In this document: positions 56,035 to 64,000 of the stretch, piece by piece | How the letters are laid out: each line of letters starts with the position of its first letter | Position numbering within the stretch: the stretch's first letter is position 1 | Source: Anaspis maculata | Lineage: Eukaryota; Arthropoda; Insecta; Coleoptera; Scraptiidae | Assembly: GCA_949128115.1 (NCBI GenBank) | Contig: OX421965.1 | Coordinates: 37,381,681-37,445,680 of the forward strand | Direction of reading: 5' to 3' | Length of the DNA: 64,000 nucleotides | Position numbers and translations under genes: made by a program | The notes under the pieces: generated by a model | The model's input: only the letters and a program-made list of their open reading frames with translations | Told to the model about the DNA's origin: nothing | The model's database searches: none

Positions 56035-56997
56035 TTATGTGTATTTTTGAATTGCTTTTACTAAAATTGAGAATGTATCTTTACCTAAATGACATTCTGT
56101 TTGTTCATTTGAACTGTTTCTTCTAGTGTTACATAAAAATTTAGTTATTTCTAGTGATCCTAACAGAAGTCTTCTTCTGTATTTATATTCTATTTGTGAA
56201 ATTTTGAAATTTCTGGCTAAATTGAAGTTATAGTGTGATATGATTATTTGTGAACTGAAATGTGATTTTACGTCAAAGAGACCAATTCTATTTCCTTTAT
56301 TAATTTCACTAACATGCTCCTTAATTCTTGTCTCAAATTTTTTACCTGATTGGCCAATATAAACACTTTCACAGTTTTGGCAGTTCAATTCATAGACACC
56401 AGATTTAAAAAGATCTGGTAGTCTATCTTTTGTACTAATGAATTTACTTAGTTTTTGTGTTGAGTAACAAGAAATAGTGATGTCAGGATTATTTTGTTTG
56501 AAAATAAGAGAAATTTTGATTGATGTATGTCCAATATATGGTAGACTTTTGAAAATTCTATTTTGTTGCATTGAACATTGATTGAAAGAAAATTTGTAAA
56601 TGAATCTGTTGAACAGTTTATTGATGAAACTCTTCTTGTATCCATTACTTTTGGCTATTTGACAAATGATGTTATATTCTTTTTTGAAATTAGGTTCAGA
56701 AAGAGGTATTTTGAATAACCTAGTAAAGTAGCAATTGAAAGATGCAATTTTTGCAGATGGAGCATGATTAGATGAAAATGGAATTACTGTATCAGTGGAT
56801 GTTGATTTCCTATAAGTCTCAAAGTCTATTGAATTTTTGTTACTATATAATAAAAGGTCAGGAAAAGCTAGTTTTCTATTATTTTCAATTTCGAGAGTGA
56901 ATTTGATGTTATTATGAAGGTTGTTTATGAAATTGATGAATTCATTTGATTCATCATTTGAAAATTCAACAACTGCTGATATGTCATCAACATATAT
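56035..56997 (-). CDS. Penelope-like element: RT C-terminus plus GIY-YIG endonuclease
   Basis: An open frame of 320 codons with no Met until midway, starting IYVDDISAVVEF. It contains the YVDD catalytic motif of the RT palm, the thumb region (KKEYNIICQIAKSNGYKK), then the GIY-YIG nuclease: SGVYELNCQNCESVYIGQSG, followed by K.FETRIKEHVSE. The Cys pair (CQNC) between GVYEL and VYIGQ is the CxxC of Penelope-type GIY-YIG domains. The nuclease nicks target DNA for priming. The frame runs to a normal stop, suggesting a fairly young copy; only the RT part is broken upstream. Confidence 0.92.
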   Translation of the reverse strand: MYVDDISAVVEFSNDESNEFINFINNLHNNIKFTLEIENNRKLAFPDLLLYSNKNSIDFETYRKSTSTDTVIPFSSNHAPSAKIASFNCYFTRLFKIPLSEPNFKKEYNIICQIAKSNGYKKSFINKLFNRFIYKFSFNQCSMQQNRIFKSLPYIGHTSIKISLIFKQNNPDITISCYSTQKLSKFISTKDRLPDLFKSGVYELNCQNCESVYIGQSGKKFETRIKEHVSEINKGNRIGLFDVKSHFSSQIIISHYNFNLARNFKISQIEYKYRRRLLLGSLEITKFLCNTRRNSSNEQTECHLGKDTFSILVKAIQKYT

Positions 56998-57135
56998 CTA
57001 GACCAAAAAACGATTTTATCTCTCCATGGGTTAGTATTGTTCATTATGGAATTATTCTCAAGGTTATCCATAAAGATATCAGCTAAAAGTGGACTTAGAT
57101 TTGAACCCATAAAGAGACCGGTGTTTTGTTGATAA
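56998..57135 (-). pseudogene. Penelope-like RT fragment upstream of a 2-bp frameshift
   Basis: The frame at 57110-56925 reads MGSNLSPLLADIFMDNLE, the RT motif B region (GxxLSPLLAD), then KIVFWSRYM. The same DNA read two bases later gives IYVDD, so an extra AT (in ATATATG at about 56992-56997) separates motif B from the catalytic motif. Sequence 5' of about 57135 is unrelated, so the RT N-terminus is missing. Confidence 0.85.
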
Positions 57136-57426
57136 AATATAGAATAGAATAGAATAATTTATTTAAAGTGCCACTGAGACCTTATACAGGTATTTTACAT
57201 CTAGACACTGAGAGATCTATTACAATAAAATCAATTACTCAATACAATAGACAATGACATGAGAACAATCACAATTAAAATCGTATAAAATATCACAGCT
57301 TAGTGCACGACTTCATGCTCGTCTCAAATTATCAAACTGGAAGTCGTTTTGGTCTAATGTAGTCCTAATAAAGTGCATAAATCTAATACATGATGTGTTG
57401 GGATTCCGGAATCGAATAACAGTTTT

Positions 57427-57459
57427 CTGATGATGAGGGTCTTCCTCGAAACAATTGTC
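57427..57459 (+). ncRNA. Hammerhead-ribozyme-like motif in Penelope pLTR (intact copy)
   Basis: The + strand shows CTGATGA (57427-57433), one extra base, GAGG / CCTC able to form stem II around GTCTT, GAAA (57448-57451), a short AATT loop, and GTC (57457-57459) as the candidate cleavage triplet. Hammerhead motifs of this layout, with minimal stem III, are known in Penelope-like elements. Stem I pairing is weak and the unpaired base after CTGATGA is non-canonical, so activity is uncertain. This copy is antisense to the RT frame. Confidence 0.55.
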
Positions 57460-57520
57460 AATTAAACCATTTTTGAAAAACAACAAATACGTGGTGTGAC
57501 TGGAACAACCTCAAATTTAT

Positions 57521-57784
57521 ACTGACAAAGCCACAGATGGACCAATTCTACATTAATAAAACATTACAAATGTTTATTCAACCCCTTATTTCGACCCCAC
57601 TGATCAGATTTCTATGGTTTTTGTTTCTATTTTTTCGACACAAGAAGGTTTCTTCACAGTGCAAATAAAAAACGTGTGAGATTTAGAACAAATTGAGCCA
57701 TCATCAGTGGAGTTGGGGATTGGTGAAGGGATATCGTGGTGAAGGGTCACTATCAGAAGAAAATTATTTGACACGTTCCTGGTT
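57521..57784. other. No feature recognised
   Basis: Unassigned sequence between the Penelope-like element and the CCGT array. Confidence 0.4.
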
Positions 57785-59130
57785 TTTAGCGCATTTTCAA
57801 TCTTGATGAAAATCGCTATTGCAACCGCTTTGTCCGTCCGTCCGTCCGTCCGTCTGTCCGTCCGTCCGTCCGTCCGTCCGTCCGTCCGTCCGTCCGTCCG
57901 TCCGTCCGTCCGTCCGTTCCTCGAACTCCTCCCAAACTAGACGACCTAGCTTTCTAATTTTTTCGCTGTTACATAGCTGCCACTCCCAAAGGAGGGCTAG
58001 GCTATATTTAATGTCTATATTGCGCCGCCAACATAGAGGAAACCGCCCCCGATAAACTTGAAATAACATGATATTGCAATTTCTCCCAGACCTACTGTTC
58101 TGGTGTTCTCATTTTATGAATAGTACATAGTTGCCACTTATAAACGTAAGCCCAGAAACATTTCGCCTCCAATATGCGCCGCCGATATGAAAAAATTGCT
58201 AAAAACCGCCCCCAATCACTTTAAAATGAAAAACATAAACCCGAAGACATAGCGATCTAATTCTTTCGGTATATGAACAGCTGACTCGAAATGGAAAAGG
58301 ATAGGCTACTTTTGGTGAGTCGCCGCCCCCAGATTCCGCCCCCAAACGACAAATAGTACAACTTTCACAATTTTACTGTCTGAAATGTTCTCTCACACAT
58401 TTATAAACTGCCAACTCAAATTGTGCAACATTTGCTTAGCCGAACGCTGCCGCTCCCACACGCCGCCCCCAAAGTAAGAGATACATGAAAAACACAAACC
58501 CAAAGACATAACGATCTAATTCTTCCGCTATATGGATAGCTGACTGAAAATGGGGAAGTATAGGCTACTTTTGATATGGGCCGCCTCCAGCTTCCGCCCC
58601 CCCCCCCCATCCCCCAAAAATTGCAACTTCCAACAATTTTCACCGATTTGGATGTTAATGTTACCTCAAACATAGATAAACTCCCAGCCCAAACTGTGCA
58701 AGAATTACTCTGCCGCGCGCTCCCACACGCCGCCCCCAAAGTAAGAGATAAATGTAAAACATAAACCTGAAGATTACCGATCTAATTCTTTCGCTATATG
58801 TATAGATGACTGAAAACGGGAAGATATAGGTCACTTTTGATTAGTCGCCACCTCCAGCTCCCGCCCCCAAACAAAAAAAATGCAACTTTCATAATTTTCA
58901 CTGGTTTGTCATATTTCCTTACACATTTGGAAACATCCAACTCAAACTGTGCAACAGTTACTTTCCCGAATACTGCAGCCCCCACACGCTGCCCTAAAAG
59001 TAAGAGATGAATGAAAAACATAAACCCGAAGACATAACGATCTAATTCTTTCGCTATGGATAGCCCACTAAAAATGGGAAAGAATAGGCTACTGTTGACT
59101 AGTGGCTGCTCCCAGCTTCCGCCTCCAAAC
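57785..59130 (+). repeat. CCGT array plus G/C-rich ~260-bp satellite, four units
   Basis: It begins AGCGCATTTTCAATCTTGAT, then about 25 tandem CCGT units (57832-57918), then a segment inverted relative to 42560-42870. Satellite units are marked by CGATCTAATTCTTTCG-type starts at 58253, 58512, 58778 and 59038 (spacing 259, 266, 260). Each unit has two CCGCCCCC-rich clusters and GCAACTTTCA. A G10-type run is expanded to C12 near 58600. Confidence 0.88.
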
Positions 59131-59766
59131 AATTAAATATTGATGATTGAAAGAATTTTCATTCAAATCTGTTTCATTGACAAGTACCCCATTCTGATAA
59201 CAAAAAATCACAATGGGTTTCGACTGAAGACAGTGGGCAAAGAATGATGTTTCTCCTTCAACCAAATTTCTTTACATTCATAATATGCCTCTTTCAGAAA
59301 ATGCGCTACTGAGACTCACGCACGTGAAGGCATACTCACTTGTTTCACTTTTACTCGTGAACGGTGCATCCTACGGAAAAAATGCATGGAGCATAGAAGT
59401 TTAGGCTTAAACAAGTGAACAAGTCTATACAAATGTGTGAACAAAAATACGAACAGATTGCAGAATTTTTTTTCTGACAGTGCAACGTTCAACGTACCCC
59501 AACCCCCTCTAACTTCGCCGCCACTGGCCAGATTTGTTTAAAATTTTGCATGTACATTTGCACTGATAAGGAACATTTCTACATCAAATCTGAAGTTGTT
59601 CATCTTGACGGTTCTTGAGCAAATGAATAAAAACTCTGTTTCACTTCGTACCTTTTTGAAGGGCTGTAACTCTCTTAGGAAGCAATTTAGGAAAAAATGT
59701 GACTCTTTTTTTTCGACTTATTAATCACCTCCCGAAATTTTATGCAAGGTCACTGAAACATCCTGT

Positions 59767-62700
59767 ATAGGTAATGTGGCACGCACAATTTAATTTCAGA
59801 GGCTTGAGTTTACCTGTAAGTAATAATAATTATTATTATTTCTATAGTGAAAGGGCAATTTGAGACCCACTCAACTTTGACTCAATGCAAAGTTTTTCCA
59901 GTTTTCACGTAGGTAGCAGGTAAGGCATATCCATGCGTATATTTTTCATCACTATGTAACCTGAAAAAACATCAATAAGCCCAAAATTACTTTTGTTCTA
60001 TAAAACTATAAAACACCAATTAAAACAATCGCATTTGGAGTTAATGCAGTACCAGAAAAACCTATAAAATGCTGTGTCGATATCTTTTAATGAACTTTTT
60101 TGCAGGTGGAGAAAAAATGTGTCCAATTTCCTTGCATGATTGGAAACCGTCCAAATGGCGGTAACTGTTTAAGCGGCAACGTTTGATTGGAAACCGCAGG
60201 TCGGTTGCCGAAGATGAATGGCAAATTGTCGGCTCTACAGGCAACCGAGATAGATCCTAAACGCATTACGAAACACCTTGTTTATCGGAATCTGGGTGGT
60301 GGAACTTGTGCAATTCAACTTCTCTTGAACTCTCGTCGTCGTCGTCAGTTCGATAGTTCGATGTAAAATGATTTCAGCAGCGGTCCAGCGGTCGATCGGT
60401 GCTGATCTGGCAAATTGCGAAACTTGATACAAACAAACCAAAACTAATATAAAAGGGCATTCTACATCAGCCATACTGATGAGAAGACTTTCGGAAGTAA
60501 AAGTGCATGATTCCGGGAAAATATTCGTAGTCATAGCTGCCCCTGGAACGGCACACTTGTCGTCATTCTTTATCGTCCTTGGCCTGCTCGGTTTTTTACT
60601 TTTTCTCTGCGGTGCAAAAACAACCGTTGCGATCGCAACAATCACGTCTTATAGCCGAGGAGAAGTCTAGAATTCTAGAACCAAATCCACGACATTTATT
60701 AAATTCATGATTTTATTAGTTTTCCACGGTTGCGTAGCCATCTGTTTTGTATGCAGCTCGCCGTAAGTCCTCCAAGCCTTGACGTCACGCCCTTTCCACA
60801 AAAATGCATTTTATTCAGTCTTATTGAGTAGGTATATTCAAGTGTTAATACTTCTCGACTGTCATTCTGTTATACTTACATAATTACCTACACCCTACGA
60901 GATTATTAGTTTTCATAGATACTCTATTTCATATACTAAGCAAGGTTTCGCCAGGCCGAAGCTCAAGTATCCATTGTCATCCATTATCTATCAGACGAAC
61001 CGACTAATGGTGGACGAGTGACCATGGGATGGTGGGAGATGATGACGCTATTCGTGAAAATAAAGTTTTTACCTGCTGTCCTTCCATCAGATGGATCTTG
61101 TGCTGTAAAATTATTTGCTCTACAGAACTTCTAGAGGTTATTCAGAACCTGCAGATGTTATTGATTGAGTTTTGGTCGATGATGATGAGATTCGCCTTTC
61201 GAAGCATTACTGCTTCAGATGTCGTGATTGCCATGTTCGAAACTGAACTTTTCAGCAGTGGAACAGGAACCTTGAATCCGCTTTGTAGGTACTGTCCGAC
61301 CCCGACAGCTTCTCGGTAGGGTTATCACAATCCTTGTTGTTGTAAAAGCGGTTTGATATTGAAGCGATCAGGCCTTGTGACCTCTCTACGTTGTGATTTC
61401 TTATCTCCTTTTGTTACCTGCTAATTGATTTGACCCGTTCCTCAATCAACAACCAGGTTCTATTCGCAAGAGGACCAAGTTAACCCATTCTCCACAAACA
61501 AACAATTCAAACCACTATGACCTTTATTTAATTTGATTGAAGATAGATAAACATGAGTGTTTGTGCTCGGTGAATGTGATAGCCTGATTATTAAGTCACC
61601 GCTTAACTAAACTAAATTAGCAACCACTACAATTTCATTTCTGGAATAAATTCTCCCTTTATTTAGAAATAGTCAACACATATTTATTCTGCCAAATTTT
61701 GTCGGTTCCGAAGTTCGTACGCTCCTGGCATCAAGCTAAGGTGCTTGTTTGTTTCGCGATACCGCACCTGGTTTAACAATTTTTCGTTAAAAATTTTACT
61801 CCTAATAGTTCAGAGCCTACAATTTTGAGGCACTGACTAATGCTAGTCTACCCTGAAAAAGGGTTGACCGCATAGATAAAGAAGGGCAAGGCCAATTTAA
61901 AGCACCTGTACAGGTGGGAGGAACCGATCCAACTTCATGAAATTTGATTCAATCTGACATTTGACTGCAGATGGGCTCACGACATTTCAACATTTTTAAT
62001 AAAGATTGTGTCCAATTTAAATGGAGTTCGACTTTAATTCAACAATATCTCGTGCTAGTGAATTTATGCATGCCTGCCACTTCAATTATTTGGATCAAAT
62101 CAGTGATGATTTTCTTGCCTTTACTTCAAGAAGAGAACTCCACACTAAATACCACAATCACTAAATCATAATCAACTGATCAACAAATACATATAACAAT
62201 GAAAAAAGGAATGCTAAATAAGGCGTCGTTCTAAACCCTCTACCCTTGGCATTCCAACGCAAACCATCTCGCGTATTTCTAGACTTCTTGGCTCGACCGG
62301 TTCATACCTTATTTTAATTTCGACAGCTGAAGCTACGCTTTCATTTCTCAATCAACTATTTATTTTATAGGTAGGCCAATCGCCACAATATATCCCGTTT
62401 TTTTTTTGACAGCCATGTTGAGTAGAGCTAAGTTTCTCTTAAACCTCAGGGTCATCTACGTAGAAGAAATACTCTTGCGTATGCATATCATTGTTTACTT
62501 CTTCCAACATTTCAACGAGAACCACTGCTTGCTCAGTGGTCGGTGCTCAGTACTGGTCGAGCTCTTGAAACGTGATCGAAAAAGCGCTCCCACTGGAGTG
62601 ACAGTAACCAGACCAATGATACAAATCTAATGGTGATTGGTGGAAATTTCTCGGACTATTATTTTAGGGAACAAAACAGAGAATAAAACAGTCAACTGGT

Positions 62701-63135
62701 TTTCACCGGCTTGGTCGCTACCTTGACTTCCCTTTTTGAAGCAGTAGTCGAAGAACCGACAAATGACTGAATGACTGTGAGAATTGTACCATTCAAGAAT
62801 ATTTTTCATCATGAAAAGAATCCGACCAAATAGGGTTTGTGACTTCTTTGACAAGACAAATTACCATTTCATTATTTCTTATTTCCACACAACTCCAGTG
62901 CCAATGATGGTCTTTTTTAGTACTGGAAACGGTACAATATGTTTCAATCCTGTAAAACTTGATATTGATAGTTTGTGGTCAACTACGTGTTTGAATATTT
63001 TCAGCCGTTTTAAAAATATTTAGAGTTCAGTGGTCGGTTTCATGGGAATGGACATTTTGCAATAATCTAGTGATTTTCCAACATATTTGGATAAATCTTT
63101 GTTCTTACACAAAGAATGACCTCATGAATGAAATG
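59767..63135. other. No gene supported (3.4 kb)
   Basis: The longest frames are 60235-60645 (minus, 136 codons) and 60479-60670 (+, 63 codons). The latter encodes a hydrophobic stretch (SSFFIVLGLLGFLLFLCGAK) that could be one membrane segment, with TATAAAAG 35 bases upstream of the ATG. Neither has a known domain and they overlap in opposite orientation, so at most one is real. A (TAA/TTA)n microsatellite lies at 59820-59840. Confidence 0.35.
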
Positions 63136-64000
63136 TGATGTGTTGCCACCGTCCCCGCCTACTATATTTGAAAATATGACAGTCGACTGCTTTTTTCCTT
63201 ATGGCCGCCATTTTGAATTAGCCCATTATGGAATAATAGAGAAATCAATTGAAACTAGTAGTAATAATCATAGACAATAATCTGAATGCAAAAATAACCG
63301 TTCTAAGCATGGATGTAGGAATGGCCATTTCTAAATCCATGATTCTAAGTGAGTAACTCTTTGTAATTGGCCATAAGGAAATGTTAACCCATTTTTACGA
63401 GTTTTACAGCTCTTCAGCGCTTACCACGACCTTATTGACAACTGTGAAGATGACTATGGGGTATTGAATCAATCCAATATCTTGGTCAATATGAATTACG
63501 AAACCATTTTGATTCTTCATCATTCATTCCCAAAATATACTGAGAATATCTTGAAAAAATGGGACAAGTTTTGGAAATACGTTTATTTGATAAATTTCTC
63601 GTTTTTTGACTCGCCGTTCTTTTTGTCGGTGGGTCATTTTTTGTATTACAATTTTTTTCGGAAATGCACACTTGCCAAAGAGACCAAACAAGATAGGTAA
63701 TGGATTATTTCCAAACTACATTTTCGTCTTTACAATGGTCATTTTGGTCGTGTTAAGCGCCGTAGTGCTATAAAACTCGTAAAAATGGGTTTAACATTCC
63801 CAAGTGGCCAATTACAAAAAGTTACTCACCAAGAACGGTTATTTTTGCATTTATATTATTGAGTGTGACCATTACTGCTAGTACCAGTTGATTTTCCGCT
63901 TATTCCATAATGGGCGAATTCAGGATTGCGGCCATAAGAGAAAAAGGAGTCGACTGTCATATTTTAGAAAATAGTAGGCGGAGACGGTGGCAACACATCA
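63136..64000. mobile_element. Long palindrome (fold-back element) reaching the window edge
   Basis: TGATGTGTTGCCACCGTCCC at 63136 is mirrored by GGAGACGGTGGCAACACATCA ending at 64000. The arms of about 290 bp match through ATGACAGTCGACTGC / GAGTCGACTGTCATAT, AAAATAACCGTTCT / AGAACGGTTATTTTT and CATTTTTACGAGTTTTA / AAACTCGTAAAAATG. The spacer (about 63440-63715) has the weak frame 63464-63700, unknown. The element may extend past the window. Confidence 0.85.

Larger units (their letters stand above)
55345..57520 (-). mobile_element. Penelope-like retroelement, 5'-truncated, with inverted flanking repeats
   Basis: Coding parts are given separately (57110-56035). Flanks of about 90 bp are inverted copies: GTTGTTCCAGTCACACCACG (55345) with GACCCTCATCATCAGAAAAC (55741), and their complements at 57421-57520. 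Penelope-like elements typically have such pLTR sequences in direct or inverted arrangement. The flank near 55.4 kb is split by the MITE at 55403-55726. A stretch between 57140 and 57420 has no coding match. Confidence 0.85.
55114..59766. mobile_element. Fold-back element, family O, holding a Penelope-like element and satellite array
   Basis: TACAGGGTGTTTCAGTGACC at 55114 is inverted at 59747-59766 (GGTCACTGAAACATCCTGTA). The arms continue: TTACAGCCCCTTAAAAGTAC / GTACCTTTTTGAAGGGCTGTAA and CAAGAACCGTCAAGGTGAAGA / TTCATCTTGACGGTTCTTG. The original element was therefore probably under 600 bp before insertion of the Penelope-like element and the satellite array. Confidence 0.8.

Noticed and set aside
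57797..58069. Frames with (TDGR)n / (SVRP)n
   Set aside because: Translation of the CCGT tetranucleotide array.

Overview
This is animal, almost certainly insect, nuclear DNA. It has no operons or ribosome-binding-site context, its exons have GT-AG borders, and it is AT-rich and packed with LINEs, SINEs, a Penelope-like element and dozens of fold-back (long inverted repeat) DNA elements. The only host gene I can support is an arthropod ciliary-type opsin (c-opsin/pteropsin) on the + strand. Three exons are visible: 6268-6400 (extracellular loop 2 to TM5), 7362-7592 (TM6-TM7 with the retinal lysine) and 14103-14354 (C-terminal tail, stop, poly(A) signals). Exons for TM1-TM4 were not found and should lie upstream. 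The insect order cannot be fixed from the sequence.

Layout. 1-6267: nested fold-back elements (848-2003, 2221-2342, 2462-3430, 3769-5283) broken into an LTR-like repeat. 6268-14414: opsin 3' part; its last intron (6.5 kb) holds a decayed RTE-like LINE (minus strand, 8546-13100) that has itself been hit by two other LINE pieces, a tRNA-SINE, a small tailed insertion and a perfect fold-back MITE. 16196-20666: a 'Russian doll' in which a fold-back element contains a pogo/Tigger element, which contains another fold-back, and also a second stack ending in a Tc1-like transposase remnant. 21007-26889: another pogo-like MITE, minisatellites, TIR elements, a SINE. 27504-29005: two LINE 3' ends. 31243-31592: a probable 5S-rRNA-derived SINE. 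32722-37931: several TIR families, including a 1.55 kb element at 33798-35351 with an inverted sister copy at 47874-49159. 40-43 kb and 57.8-59.1 kb: a G-rich ~260-bp satellite family. 43443-46301: a 2.9 kb TIR element carrying three further TIR elements. 49941-50681: a decayed tyrosine-recombinase (Crypton-like) reading frame. 55114-59766: a fold-back element containing a Penelope-like element with GIY-YIG endonuclease and hammerhead-like motifs, plus the satellite array. 63136-64000: a long palindrome reaching the window edge.

The elements mostly do not work together; the window is a record of successive insertions. At least nine families share the terminus TACAGGGTG with TA at the borders, and only one of them (19727-20111) still shows a transposase fragment, of Tc1/mariner type. 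I see no multi-gene novel system. The most informative items are the opsin gene structure, the hammerhead-like motif split by a MITE, the 5S-derived SINE, and insertions whose empty sites or uninterrupted sister copies are present in the same window.
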